64,000 bases of DNA from an uncultured Pseudomonadota bacterium (GCA_913060515.1 CAJXRZ010000004.1:1-64000); one strand, 5' to 3'. Counted from the first letter of the stretch, positions 26,769 through 35,177 are shown. Notes: generated by a model from the letters alone, not told the origin. Numbers and translations are program-made.

Positions 26769-27353
26769 ATGTTGATCATCCTGGGCCTCTTTGCCTGCGC
26801 CGACGTCGAAGAAGACGAGCACGACCACGACCACGACCACGAGGTCATCACCCGAGTGGAGCTGGAGTTGACGCCGAGCGAGGGGGGAGACGCCATCGTT
26901 GCGGTCTTCTCGGATCCTGACAACGCCGGCGAAGGCACCTCGGAGACCCTGACTCTGCCCAGCACGGGCAGCTTCGATCTGAGCGTCCTGCTGTTCAATG
27001 AGCTTGAGGAGCCCATGGAAGAGCTGACTGGGGACATCGAGGAGGCCGGCTCTGAGCACCAGATCTTCTTTACAGGAGATGTGGACTCCGAGGCCTCCGA
27101 GACGCAAGACGCGCTCATTGAGATCCGCTACTCGGACAGTGACAGCAATGGCTTGCCGCTTGGCTTAGAGAACAGCCTCAGCGTGCTTGCCGCTGGCACA
27201 GGTGAACTCACCCTAAGCTTGCGTCACCTGCCCCCCGTGGGGGATGTTGCACAAAAGGAGGCTGCTTTGGCGGACACTGTGGCAAGCGAGGGTCTGGTGG
27301 CCATTCCTGGTGAGACGGACATCAGCGTGACCTTCCCCTTGGATATTCAATGA
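26769..27353 (+). CDS. His-rich lipoprotein of the metal-uptake operon
   Basis: The 194-residue protein has a 9-residue leader (MLIILGLFAC) with no in-frame start further upstream and GGAG ahead of ATG 26769. Right after the anchor is an EDEHDHDHDHE segment, a likely metal-binding tether coded by tandem cac-gac codons. The body (ITRVELELTPSEGG..., FNELEEPMEELTGDI..., EHQIFF) resembles a family, often labelled type 1 periplasmic binding fold protein in Bacteroidetes, that sits beside TonB-dependent receptors. It may hand metal to, or scavenge for, the receptor. Its stop overlaps the regulator's ATG (ATGA). Confidence 0.72.
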   Translation: MLIILGLFACADVEEDEHDHDHDHEVITRVELELTPSEGGDAIVAVFSDPDNAGEGTSETLTLPSTGSFDLSVLLFNELEEPMEELTGDIEEAGSEHQIFFTGDVDSEASETQDALIEIRYSDSDSNGLPLGLENSLSVLAAGTGELTLSLRHLPPVGDVAQKEAALADTVASEGLVAIPGETDISVTFPLDIQ

Positions 27354-27784
27354 AGCAAGGGCTGCAATCGGAGCTCCGGGGCCAGCTCAAGTCCCACGGA
27401 CTTCGGGCCACTGGGCTGCGTTTGGCGGCGCTGCAGGTCTTGCATGACCGGGCCACCCCTTTGACCCAAGAGCAGGTCCTTTCAGGCTTGCCCGTGGGGG
27501 TCTTTGATCCGGCCAGTCTGTGGCGCGCCCTGGCCGAGCTGGCCGAGAAGGGTGTGCTTCGGCGCATGGACCTGGGCGACCGGGTCTGGCGCTATGAGCT
27601 TGTGGATGCCTGCCGCAGCATCTCACCGGACCACGCGCACTTCTTGTGTGATGACTGCGGCGTGGTGCGCTGTCTGCCTCCCGTACAGCTCGTAGCCAGC
27701 CAAGGTGCCTTGCCAGCGGTGCTCCAAGGCGCCCAACTCAAGCTGCGCGTCTCTGGACGCTGCGCGCAGTGCGTGGCAGCTTGA
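27350..27784 (+). CDS. zur: Fur-family transcriptional repressor, probably Zur
   Basis: The 144-residue protein has the Fur layout: a winged-helix DNA-binding half (LRATGLRLAALQVLHD...ASLWRALAELAEKGVLRRMDL) and a C-terminal dimerisation half with two CxxC pairs (CDDC and CAQC) that hold structural zinc, plus DHAHFLC with regulatory His residues. Fur-family repressors bind DNA when loaded with metal. The operon content suggests zinc sensing; Fur (iron) cannot be excluded. ATG 27350 overlaps the lipoprotein stop by 4 bases. Confidence 0.8.
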   Translation: MKQGLQSELRGQLKSHGLRATGLRLAALQVLHDRATPLTQEQVLSGLPVGVFDPASLWRALAELAEKGVLRRMDLGDRVWRYELVDACRSISPDHAHFLCDDCGVVRCLPPVQLVASQGALPAVLQGAQLKLRVSGRCAQCVAA

Positions 27785-27844
27785 TACAGTGGGACGCCGG
27801 CTAGGCCATTGGCCAGCCTGAGTGCCGCTCCAAGGAGAGAGTCC

Positions 27845-28297
27845 ATGTCCCGCTTCGGAATCCGAAACCGCCTCAAGAAGGCGATGGGCCTGGGCCAAGG
27901 GCCCCAGATTGTGCGCCACGAGCTGACCTATGTGTTGCCCAATGGCACCGAGCGGAAGGTCCAAGCGGAGGAGCACTACTCCTTGCTGATGGCCGCTGAC
28001 GCGGTGGGCATCACCATCTCGACTGGGCGCCGCGCTGGCGGCACCTGCCCCGACGGAAAGTGTGGTTTGTGCCGGGTCGAGATCTTGGACGCCTCAGGGC
28101 TCTCCGAGCAGAAGGACGCCGAGCAGCAGGTCATCGCCGACCACGTCGCCGGCACTGAGCACGAGGGTCGTCCCCGCGAGCCAGGACCGCCTGCAAAGCC
28201 CAACACCCGCTTGGGCTGCCACACGAAGATTCGTGGCGGTGGAGCGAAGGTCCTGATTCCTGCTCTCTTTGATCCCGACAGCATCGTCGGCGAGTAG
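27845..28297 (+). CDS. Small [2Fe-2S] ferredoxin
   Basis: The 150-residue protein from ATG 27845 (AAGGAG upstream) starts with a basic amphipathic helix (MSRFGIRNRLKKAMG) and then a plant-type ferredoxin fold. GGTCPDGKCGLC gives C-x4-C-x2-C and a fourth Cys follows in RLGCHTK, so the cluster ligands are complete. It carries single electrons for an unknown partner. The next gene begins immediately after its stop and encodes a second ferredoxin. Confidence 0.82.
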   Translation: MSRFGIRNRLKKAMGLGQGPQIVRHELTYVLPNGTERKVQAEEHYSLLMAADAVGITISTGRRAGGTCPDGKCGLCRVEILDASGLSEQKDAEQQVIADHVAGTEHEGRPREPGPPAKPNTRLGCHTKIRGGGAKVLIPALFDPDSIVGE

Positions 28298-28657
28298 TTG
28301 GCCGGAAGGCTACGGCGGCTGGCCTCCAGGGTCAAAGGCCGGGTGTTGGGGAAGGAGCCGGAGCCCAAAGTGGCCTCGGTCTCGGTGGCGGTCTCCGTCT
28401 TGGGACGCGAGGACAGAGTCCTCTCCGGCGAGGCCGGTGTCTCGCTGATGGCCTTGCTTCGAGGCCTCCCATACGCGCGCCCTTGCTTGGACCATGGCTG
28501 TGGACTTTGTGCCGCCGAAATCTTGAACGCAAGGGGCATCGAGGGCCTTCAAGGCCTGGAGCGAGAACTTGCTTGCACCCTGCAGATTCGAGAGAGTGGG
28601 GGGCACATCCGACTGCTCTGGCCCTACTCTATGGAGGCCGTGTACGGGGCAGACTGA
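28298..28657 (+). CDS. Second small [2Fe-2S] ferredoxin-like protein
   Basis: The 119-residue protein has TTG 28298 directly after the previous stop; no better start is seen. It begins with a basic helix (MAGRLRRLASRVKGRVLGK). The cluster motif PCLDHGCGLC gives C-x4-C-x2-C and a fourth Cys is in LACTLQ. Its similarity of layout to the gene before suggests tandem duplication with divergence. The C-terminal tail is shorter than in its neighbour. Confidence 0.72.
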   Translation: MAGRLRRLASRVKGRVLGKEPEPKVASVSVAVSVLGREDRVLSGEAGVSLMALLRGLPYARPCLDHGCGLCAAEILNARGIEGLQGLERELACTLQIRESGGHIRLLWPYSMEAVYGAD

Positions 28658-28704
28658 GCGCTGCTTTGGGCTTGCATCTTGGTGTAGCCGGGCTACTTCG
28701 GCGG

Positions 28705-29712
28705 ATGCAAACAATCCCAAGCAAGCCCTACTGCGATCTCCACATCCACGTCGGCTCAAGCGTCGCACCACATGTCATGTGGTCCATGGCCCATCAACAG
28801 GGCTTCAAACTTCCAACCCGAAACTATTGGGAGTTCGTTGACCTGATCACAGCCAACCCATCCAAGGTCAAGAGCCTGGATGACTACCTGAAGATCCTCC
28901 ACACCTGGACCGAGCGCATTCAATCCAGCCCTCTGGCTGTCGAGCGCTCCGTCTACGAGATCATCGGAAAGGAGTACCGCGGCTCTCGGGTCGAGAAGAT
29001 CGAGCTGCGCTTCAACCCCATGAAGCGAAACCTCAAGGGGGAGCGCGACCTGGACCACATCATCCACGCCGCCCTGCGCGGTATGGACCGGGCCACGCTG
29101 GAGTACGGCGTGGAGGCTGGCCTGATGTTCTGTCTGGCCCGGGAGTTCGACGCGGAGCTCAACGAGATCATCCTGGAGAAGGCCATCAAGTACGCCCACC
29201 GCGGCGTGGTGGCCATCGACCTGGCCGGCACCGAGAAGAACAACATCGAGCTGACGGAGGAGGTCGGCAAGTACGCCAAGATCTTCCAGCGCGCCCGTGA
29301 CGCTGGCCTAGGCACCACCGTGCACACCGGCGAGACAGCGAACACCGCAGGTGAGGGCGTGATGGCCGTCATCAAGGAGCTCAAGCCGGAGCGTATCGGT
29401 CATGGCGTGCGTGCGGCCTACAACGCCGAGGCCACCAAGATGCTGGCAGACACCGGCACCATCCTGGAGATCTGCCCCACCTCCAACCTGAACACCCGCG
29501 CGGTGCTTCACCTGGAGGAGTACCGCTACATCTTGGGCACCTTCCAAGAGGCCGGCGTGCTCTTCACCATCAACACCGATGGCACCTACCTCTGCGAGAC
29601 CAACATTCACCGGGAGCACCGCTTGCTCACGGAATCTGGAATCCTGTCCAACGAGACGGCGGAGCGATGCCGGCTGCTGGCCTTTGAGGCGAGCTTCATT
29701 CAGGCTCGCTAG
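28705..29712 (+). CDS. add: Adenosine deaminase-family amidohydrolase with altered active-site motif
   Basis: The 335-residue metal-dependent deaminase has the HxH zinc pair in CDLHIHVG (His13, His15), HTGE (His207, Glu210, the catalytic proton shuttle), PERIGHGVR, EICPTSNL, and NTDG (Asp292). In typical adenosine deaminases the last motif is NTDDP; here the second Asp, which contacts the purine, is Gly293. The usual LDG after HxH is changed to VGSS. Adenosine, or a related 6-aminopurine nucleoside such as aminofutalosine (mqnD is at 37865), could be the substrate. ATG 28705 has only a weak GGCGG upstream. Confidence 0.8.
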   Translation: MQTIPSKPYCDLHIHVGSSVAPHVMWSMAHQQGFKLPTRNYWEFVDLITANPSKVKSLDDYLKILHTWTERIQSSPLAVERSVYEIIGKEYRGSRVEKIELRFNPMKRNLKGERDLDHIIHAALRGMDRATLEYGVEAGLMFCLAREFDAELNEIILEKAIKYAHRGVVAIDLAGTEKNNIELTEEVGKYAKIFQRARDAGLGTTVHTGETANTAGEGVMAVIKELKPERIGHGVRAAYNAEATKMLADTGTILEICPTSNLNTRAVLHLEEYRYILGTFQEAGVLFTINTDGTYLCETNIHREHRLLTESGILSNETAERCRLLAFEASFIQAR

Positions 29713-29751
29713 ACGGGGCCCTGGGTCGGAGCGGCCCGGTCGTTCCACGAC

Positions 29752-29796
29752 AAACAGAAACGCCCCTGGTCGATGTGACCAGGGGCGTTTCTGTTT
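29752..29796. terminator. Strong bidirectional terminator hairpin
   Basis: This is a perfect 20-bp stem with a 5-base loop (29772-29776) flanked by AAACAGAAA and TTTCTGTTT, so it has a U-tract on both strands. It lies between the convergent add and DEAD-box helicase genes and should stop both transcripts. Confidence 0.92.
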
Positions 29797-29823
29797 GGGA
29801 ATCCGGCCGAAGCCGGAGGCCTC

Positions 29824-31641
29824 TCAGCTCTCGGTGCTGGGGGTGCGACGCTTACGGCGGCGGCGCGGTGCATCCGAGCTGGACTTGGCTGGCGCATCAC
29901 CGCTGCTCTCCTTGCGGGGGGCGCGGGTCTTCTTGGGGCGGTCCTCGCTGCGTGGCTTCTCGCTGCGTGGCTTCTCCTCGCGCGGCTTGTCATCACTGCG
30001 CTTCTCGCGGCGTGGCTTCTCCTCGCGGTCTCCGTCACGCTTCTCGCGGCGGGGACGCTCGCTGCGGGACTTGCGGTCATCGCGGTCATCGCGGTCGCGA
30101 CGGCCCTTGCCACGTCCGCGGCCCTCATCACGCTCCTCGCGCTTGTCCTCGCGGGCGCGCTTCACGTCGCCCACGCTGTCCAAGCCGGTCTCTTCGGCCC
30201 GCTTGTTGCGCTTGCTCTCAAAGAAAGCGTAGAGCGCGGTGGCGATGAGCATGTCGCCCTTGGGGGACTCCATGGCCTTGAGCGCCTTGGTCAGGCCCAA
30301 GAAGCCCTCGAAAGCGGTGGTGCCCATGGCGGACTGGATGGAATCGACCTGTCGGTCAACGCGCAGCTTGTTTGCTTCGTCGGCTGTAGGCATCACGCGC
30401 TCCTCAAACTTGATTTCAAATTGCTTCTCGAGCACCATCCGGGTGCTGAGATCTGGGCCGCCGACCAGGCTGATGGCGATGCCCTGCTTTCCGATTCGCC
30501 CGGTACGACCCACACGGTGCATGTACACCGGAGGCTCGAAGGGCAGGCTGTAGTTGATGACGTGGGACAAGTCGCTGATGTCGATTCCACGGCTGGCCAC
30601 GTCGGTGGCCACCAGGAACTGCACATCGCCGGCCTTGACCCGGGCCATCACCTTCTCGCGCTTGGACTGAGGCAGCTCACCGGAGATGAGCTGGGCGTTG
30701 AGTCCCTGGCGGTCCAAGAATGTGGCCACAGTCGCCGTATCTTCGCGGGTGTTGCAGAAGATGATGGTCGAGCCGGGCTTCTCCGTGTCGATGACGGCCA
30801 GAAGCGCGCGCACCTTGTGGAAGCCTGGGCTGGTCTCGTAGAGCACATGGGTGATGCCCTCGACCCGGTCCTGGTCCGTGGAGAGCATGACCTCTACCGG
30901 ATCCTTGAGGTGGCGCTGAATCAGCCGCTTGACCTCGGGGGCGACGGTCGCCGAGAAGAGCAGGCACTGGGCCTCCTTCGGCGCGCGCTTCAGGATGCCG
31001 GTGACGTCCTTGTAGAAGCCCATGGAGAGCATCTCATCGGCCTCGTCCAGGCAGGTAATCTTGGCTGTGCTCAGGTCCAGGTTGCCGCGGCGGATGTGGT
31101 CCGCCACGCGTCCTGGGGTTCCGACCACAATCTCCACGCCTTCGCGCAGGGCCTCTTCCTGAGGTCCCATGCCAACGCCACCGTAGATGGCCATGACCCG
31201 CACATCCTTGTGCTTGACGATCTTGGAGAGCTCACGGGCGATCTGGTTGGCCAGCTCGCGGGTTGGGGAGAGGATGATGGCCTGGGTGACGCGTGCGCCA
31301 TCGTCCACCATCTCGCAGATGGGCAGGCCAAAAGCGGTGGTCTTGCCGGTTCCGGTCTTGGCTCGGACCAGCATGTCTCGGCCGGCCAGGGCGGGCTCGA
31401 TAGACTGAGCCTGGACTGGGGTGGCCATGGTGTAGCCCATCTCGTTCAGGCCCTTGAGCAGGGACTCGGAGATGGGGAAGCTGTCAAAGGGGCGACCGGA
31501 GTTGTAGTCCTTTCCGTCGCGTCCTTTTCCCTCGGTGGCCACTTCGGCTTCGGGGGTTTGGGTTTCTGCAGCGGTCTCTGCTGCTGTTGCTGCCGCGTCG
31601 CTATCGGACGGGCTCGTGTCTTTGGAGCGTTTGTCGCTCAT
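29824..31641 (-). CDS. DEAD-box ATP-dependent RNA helicase with charged C-terminal tail
   Basis: The 605-residue helicase from ATG 31641 (GGAG 8 bases upstream) has all motifs: Q motif (GYTMATPVQAQSIEPALAG), motif I AKTGTGKT, PTRELANQ, TPGRV, LDEADEML, SATVAPE, and the C-terminal core ending HRVGRTGRIG. It unwinds structured RNA in ribosome assembly or RNA turnover. The last ~125 residues are an extended Arg/Lys/Glu/Asp tail with KPRSEKPRSE and KPRREKR repeats, probably a low-specificity RNA-binding region. The ~45-residue N-terminus is Ala/Thr/Glu-rich and disordered. Confidence 0.93.
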   Translation of the reverse strand: MSDKRSKDTSPSDSDAAATAAETAAETQTPEAEVATEGKGRDGKDYNSGRPFDSFPISESLLKGLNEMGYTMATPVQAQSIEPALAGRDMLVRAKTGTGKTTAFGLPICEMVDDGARVTQAIILSPTRELANQIARELSKIVKHKDVRVMAIYGGVGMGPQEEALREGVEIVVGTPGRVADHIRRGNLDLSTAKITCLDEADEMLSMGFYKDVTGILKRAPKEAQCLLFSATVAPEVKRLIQRHLKDPVEVMLSTDQDRVEGITHVLYETSPGFHKVRALLAVIDTEKPGSTIIFCNTREDTATVATFLDRQGLNAQLISGELPQSKREKVMARVKAGDVQFLVATDVASRGIDISDLSHVINYSLPFEPPVYMHRVGRTGRIGKQGIAISLVGGPDLSTRMVLEKQFEIKFEERVMPTADEANKLRVDRQVDSIQSAMGTTAFEGFLGLTKALKAMESPKGDMLIATALYAFFESKRNKRAEETGLDSVGDVKRAREDKREERDEGRGRGKGRRDRDDRDDRKSRSERPRREKRDGDREEKPRREKRSDDKPREEKPRSEKPRSEDRPKKTRAPRKESSGDAPAKSSSDAPRRRRKRRTPSTES

Positions 31642-31767
31642 GGATGGTCTCCGCATACATTGCGTGTTTTGTCGCCCTACCTTTAGCGGCTCAGGCAGGG
31701 TGGGACCACAGGTGCGGGCCCCATGGGGCGGCGTTAGAGGCCAGCCCTTGTCCCTCTGGAGGGTCCT

Positions 31768-32742
31768 ATGGAGCAGCACGCAGCGGAACTCGATGCCTTG
31801 GTCGCAGGTGCGCGCAGCATCTTGCTCACCGGTCCTGTGGACCCGGACGGAGACAGCGTTGGCGCCTGTTTGGGCCTGGCTCGCTTGATTCGGGCACGCC
31901 ACGGACAGGCCCGGGTGGCCGTTGCGGGGGACCCAGGCGCTCGCTACGCCGGCCTGCCAGACGCAGCAGGAATGCTCCCCGATGCCGACATCGCGCCCGA
32001 GTGGGACGTGGTCATCGTCATGGATGGGGACAAGAGCCGCCTGACCTCGGAGGTGGATGCCGCCTTCAAAGCGGCAAAGAAGCGGGTGATTGTGGATCAC
32101 CACGGGACGACCACCTCCGAGGGCTACGATCTGGCCATCCTCTCCCCCCAAACCGAGAGCACCTGCGGCATGGTGATGGAGATTCTGGACGCCTGGCAGG
32201 GCACCCTGGACCAGGGGCTGGCCAAGCTGCTCTACGCCGGCGTGATCTTCGATACCGGTGGCTTTCGCTACAGCAACACCAAGCCCAGCACCCACCGCAT
32301 GGCCGCGCGCTTGTTGGAGACGGGCATTGAGCACGACCGCATCGCCGTGGCTGTCCTCATGGAGCGCCGCGCACAGGGGCTGAAGCTGGCTGCACGGGTC
32401 CAGAGCACCATGGAGCTGCACCACCAGGGGCGGGTGAGCTGCGGGGTCATCTCTCAGGCTTTGCTCTCCGAGCTCGACGCCAACTCCACCGATGTGGAGG
32501 GGATTGTAGAGAGTCTGCTCTATCTGCAGGGGGTACAGGTCTCCGTGCTCCTGAGTGAGCGTTCTCCCGGAGTGACCAAACTCTCCTTCCGCAGCCGAGG
32601 CCAGGTCGACGTCGCTCAGCTCGCCCGCAGCCTGACGACCCGAGGCGGAGGACATCCCCGTGCGGCGGGGGCGACCCTGATGATGGACCTGGAGCAGGGC
32701 AAGGCCAAGGTGTTGGCGGCCTTGGGCGCGGCCCTCTCCTAG
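31768..32742 (+). CDS. DHH/DHHA1 phosphoesterase, NrnA-like
   Basis: The 324-residue protein has a DHH domain (motif PDGDS at 26-30, VIVDHHGT near 113, GVIFDTGGFRYSN) and a C-terminal DHHA1 domain with GGGHPRAAG. NrnA-type enzymes degrade very short RNAs and dephosphorylate pAp. In the first motif the usual metal-binding His (HxxPDxD) is replaced by Pro23 (GPVDPDGD), so metal use may differ. ATG 31768 has GGAGG upstream. The gene is divergent from the RNA helicase. Confidence 0.85.
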   Translation: MEQHAAELDALVAGARSILLTGPVDPDGDSVGACLGLARLIRARHGQARVAVAGDPGARYAGLPDAAGMLPDADIAPEWDVVIVMDGDKSRLTSEVDAAFKAAKKRVIVDHHGTTTSEGYDLAILSPQTESTCGMVMEILDAWQGTLDQGLAKLLYAGVIFDTGGFRYSNTKPSTHRMAARLLETGIEHDRIAVAVLMERRAQGLKLAARVQSTMELHHQGRVSCGVISQALLSELDANSTDVEGIVESLLYLQGVQVSVLLSERSPGVTKLSFRSRGQVDVAQLARSLTTRGGGHPRAAGATLMMDLEQGKAKVLAALGAALS

Positions 32743-32862
32743 GTTGCCAGATAGCCCGGTGCGCTTGGTCAGGAGGCGCTGGCGGATCCCAAGGATGTGG
32801 GCGCCCACCACGCCCACGGCAGCAATGCCACTGGTCAACAGTGCTGTGGCCTCAGCTGCTGG

Positions 32863-33144
32863 TCATAGCAGGGGCCAGACCACCACGACCCCGAGCCCCA
32901 CGACGACCACGCTCACAAAGGCCCCCATCATCGCCCAAACCAATACGCGGCCCCGCTCAAGCTCCGTGCCCCTTGCGCCCAGCACCGCGCCCCAGGCGCC
33001 ACCCAAAATGGGCGCGAAGAGCTGAAGCACGCTGGTGGCCGCCCGCTCGCTCTCCATGGCGTTGACTGCGAACAAGGCCACGCCGAACACGCTGAGAGTC
33101 CCGGCGAGAATGAGAAGCGCGCGCCGAAGCTTCGCTGGGCTCAT
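32863..33144 (-). CDS. Small three-helix membrane protein
   Basis: The 93-residue protein has three hydrophobic segments (near 10-30, 40-58 and 66-92) and no recognised family. ATG 33144 overlaps the MBL hydrolase stop (ATGA), which decides the start and makes it the last gene of a three-gene overlapping set. The 120 bases after its stop, up to nrnA-like at 32742, contain nothing I can identify. Confidence 0.65.
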   Translation of the reverse strand: MSPAKLRRALLILAGTLSVFGVALFAVNAMESERAATSVLQLFAPILGGAWGAVLGARGTELERGRVLVWAMMGAFVSVVVVGLGVVVVWPLL

Positions 33145-34022
33145 GGGCTGAGAAAGTCTCCGTCCAGGCCCAAGCTGCCGCCTACGGGGAGCAAGCAGGC
33201 CTCGTGGCCGCAGTCCTTGATCTCCTTGAGGAAGCCCGGCAGGTCTACTCCTGGCAGGCAACGGGTAGGGCTGCCCAGTGGGTCGAAGAACATCTCCCAG
33301 TGGCAGGGCACCACCAGCTTTGGCTTGAGGGCCTTCAGGATCTCGGCGGTGTAGCCCGGGCGGTATCTCCGGCCGATGGCGCAGAGGCAGACCACGTCCG
33401 CCTGGAGGCCTTGGAGCAGCTCGGTGCGGTAGTCCGCAGAGTCCACATGAACGATCTTGAGACCGCCCCAGTTCACCCACCACGTGAAGACTTGGCCGTG
33501 CTTGAGGTGGCGGTTCTTTGGGGGCCAGGGTGGGGGCTTGGCGATGATGCCGGGGTTGGTGACCTTGTTGAAGTACACCCGGCCGTGCTGCGAGGGCAGG
33601 GGAAGGGCCCGGCCATGGGTGAGCTCCACCTGCACGTTGGGCTCCACAACGCGGATCTGTGACTCTGGGAGGCCATAGGCCCGGGCGATGTTGGCCGTGC
33701 TCTCGCTGCCCCATAGGGTCGCGCCGGTCTGCTTGCAGAGGGGCGGCGCATCCATGGCGTGGTCGTAGTGGGAGTGGCCCACCAAGACATCGTCGGCCCG
33801 GGGGATCTCCTGGGCGATGAGGGTCTCGTTGGGAGGCAGCTTGCCCAAGGCGACGCGCAGCAATCCGGGGCGGCTGACGAAGGGATCGAAGACCAGGGTC
33901 TTCTGCTCATGCTCGAGCACGAAACCGGCCGTGCCCAGCCAGCGCAGGGTGTGCTCACCCTGGTGCTGCCCCTGCCAATAGCCCTCTGAGGGAGCGGGCT
34001 GTGTGAGCAGACGCGTGATCAC
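33141..34022 (-). CDS. MBL-fold metallo-hydrolase (UlaG/NAPE-PLD-like)
   Basis: The 293-residue metallo-beta-lactamase fold has the HSHYDHAMD motif (HxHxDH, residues ~83-91), SQHGRVYF and HVDSADYR providing further metal ligands, and VPCHWEMFFDP near the end. The opening strand pattern (TLRWLGTAGFVLEHEQKTLVFDPF) matches UlaG- and NAPE-PLD-type hydrolases rather than true lactamases. There is no signal peptide, so it is cytoplasmic. The substrate is unknown. GTG 34022 overlaps the upstream lipoprotein stop (GTGA). Confidence 0.85.
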   Translation of the reverse strand: MITRLLTQPAPSEGYWQGQHQGEHTLRWLGTAGFVLEHEQKTLVFDPFVSRPGLLRVALGKLPPNETLIAQEIPRADDVLVGHSHYDHAMDAPPLCKQTGATLWGSESTANIARAYGLPESQIRVVEPNVQVELTHGRALPLPSQHGRVYFNKVTNPGIIAKPPPWPPKNRHLKHGQVFTWWVNWGGLKIVHVDSADYRTELLQGLQADVVCLCAIGRRYRPGYTAEILKALKPKLVVPCHWEMFFDPLGSPTRCLPGVDLPGFLKEIKDCGHEACLLPVGGSLGLDGDFLSP

Positions 34023-34363
34023 TCCGCGTCAGCCTTGGGCACGATCTCAATGCCATCCTCTTGCTGGATCAGGCCGATCTGGCTCATGTCCAGGATGCAG
34101 GCACGAACGCCGCTTCCGACGACTTTCTTACCGGGATCGATGGCCACGACCTGGTGGCTCACGCCGGCGTCGATGAAGCCTTCGATGCATGGAACCGGCG
34201 TGCAGGCGGCCTTGTATTCATCGCCATCCAAGGTCATCTTGGCCGAGCATCGGGTCTCGTAGGTGGAGCCGATTCCCTGGGTCATGGACATGGACTCCGC
34301 GCAGCCAGCCAGGAGCATGGGCAGGGAGAGCGACAACAAGAGGCGAGGGAAACGACACGGCAT
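34019..34363 (-). CDS. Small TRL-like lipoprotein
   Basis: The 114-residue protein has a conventional lipoprotein signal (LLLSLSLPMLLAGC, with Arg at 4 and 7). The short mature part has three more Cys and a gene-family-like GVRACILDM. No function is recognised. ATG 34363 follows a TAGGTC hexamer by 6 bases with no ribosome site, again suggesting a leaderless message. It is the first gene of the overlapping lipoprotein/MBL/membrane set. Confidence 0.65.
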   Translation of the reverse strand: MPCRFPRLLLSLSLPMLLAGCAESMSMTQGIGSTYETRCSAKMTLDGDEYKAACTPVPCIEGFIDAGVSHQVVAIDPGKKVVGSGVRACILDMSQIGLIQQEDGIEIVPKADAE

Positions 34364-34369
34364 GGGGCT

Positions 34370-34393
34370 GACCTATCGCGGCTGGGTTAGACG
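34370..34393. promoter_or_regulatory. Back-to-back divergent -10 hexamers in a 37-bp intergenic region
   Basis: On the minus strand TAGGTC (34375-34370) ends 6 bases before the lipoprotein ATG at 34363. On the plus strand TAGACG (34388-34393) ends 7 bases before the methyltransferase ATG at 34401. Each promoter's -35 would fall inside or next to the other gene's start. Confidence 0.4.
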
Positions 34394-34400
34394 CCGCGCC

Positions 34401-35171
34401 ATGCAACTAACGCCCTCCTCCGATGAGAGCCTGGACCGCCTGGTTGGCGACTGGCGCATTTTCCAGCTCAAGCGTGGCCATCGCTTCTCCACAGACGACT
34501 TGCTGACGGCCTGGAAGGCCCAGCAGATCATGCCCAATGCGGTGCGGCTCTGTGATCTGGGCTCTGGCATTGGCTCCGTGGGTCTGATGACCCTCTACAA
34601 CATGCCCCCCGAAGCGAAGATGACCACCGTCGAGGTCCAGAGCCTCTCCTACGGATTGGCGCAGCGCTCGGTGGCCTACAACGGCCTGGAGGACCGCGTC
34701 ACCCTGATGAACGGGGACATGCGGGACACCGATCCCGGTGGACCCTTCCAGTTGGTGACCGGCTCGCCGCCCTACATCCCCCTTGGCAAGGGCGTGGTCA
34801 GTCCCCATCCACAGCGCGCGGGCGCCCGCATGGAGCTCAAAGGCAGCGTCTTTGACTATTGCCTGGCTGCAGCGCGCATCCTGGAGCCCGAGGGCCGCTT
34901 TGTCTTCGTTCACAGCGGCACCGACCCGCGCCCTGAGCAGGCCATCACGGCGGCCGGGCTCACGCTCTTGCAGCGCCAGGATGTGATCTTCCGCACGGGC
35001 AAAAAGCCCACCATCGCGCTCTTTGTCTGTGCCTGGGAAGGTCAGCGCCGGGACGCTCCGGCCTTGACCATTCGGGATGACAAGGGCGAGTTCACGGAGG
35101 AGTACCTGCGTACCCGCGGGGAGATGGGCAACCCCCTGCAGATGCGCACCAAGCCAGCCCCTGCGCCCTAA
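34401..35171 (+). CDS. tRNA1(Val) adenine-37 N6-methyltransferase-like enzyme
   Basis: The 256-residue class I SAM methyltransferase has LKRGHRFSTDDLLTAW at the N-terminus (as in TrmN6/YfiC), the SAM loop LCDLGSGIGSVGL, TTVEVQ, LMNGDMRD, and TGSPPYIP in place of the usual NPPY (Asn to Ser). The family methylates N6 of adenine 37 in tRNA1(Val). ATG 34401 is preferred over ATG 34362 because of the -10-like hexamer 7 bases before and because MQLTPSSDESLD fits the family N-terminus. A small membrane protein gene follows after 6 bases. Confidence 0.75.
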   Translation: MQLTPSSDESLDRLVGDWRIFQLKRGHRFSTDDLLTAWKAQQIMPNAVRLCDLGSGIGSVGLMTLYNMPPEAKMTTVEVQSLSYGLAQRSVAYNGLEDRVTLMNGDMRDTDPGGPFQLVTGSPPYIPLGKGVVSPHPQRAGARMELKGSVFDYCLAAARILEPEGRFVFVHSGTDPRPEQAITAAGLTLLQRQDVIFRTGKKPTIALFVCAWEGQRRDAPALTIRDDKGEFTEEYLRTRGEMGNPLQMRTKPAPAP

Positions 35172-35177
35172 AGGGCC

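Noticed and set aside
26815-26845. Tandem cac-gac triplet repeat as a mobile or CRISPR-like repeat
   Set aside because: It simply encodes the His-Asp tether of the lipoprotein; no spacers and only one short array.
29941-30060. Repetitive tracts as a satellite repeat
   Set aside because: They lie in frame in the helicase tail and encode KPRSE/KPRREKR charged repeats.
31642-32838. N-terminal extension of the DEAD-box helicase to about 1004 residues
   Set aside because: The extra part is antisense to the DHH phosphoesterase and has no domain; ATG 31641 with GGAG is the better start.
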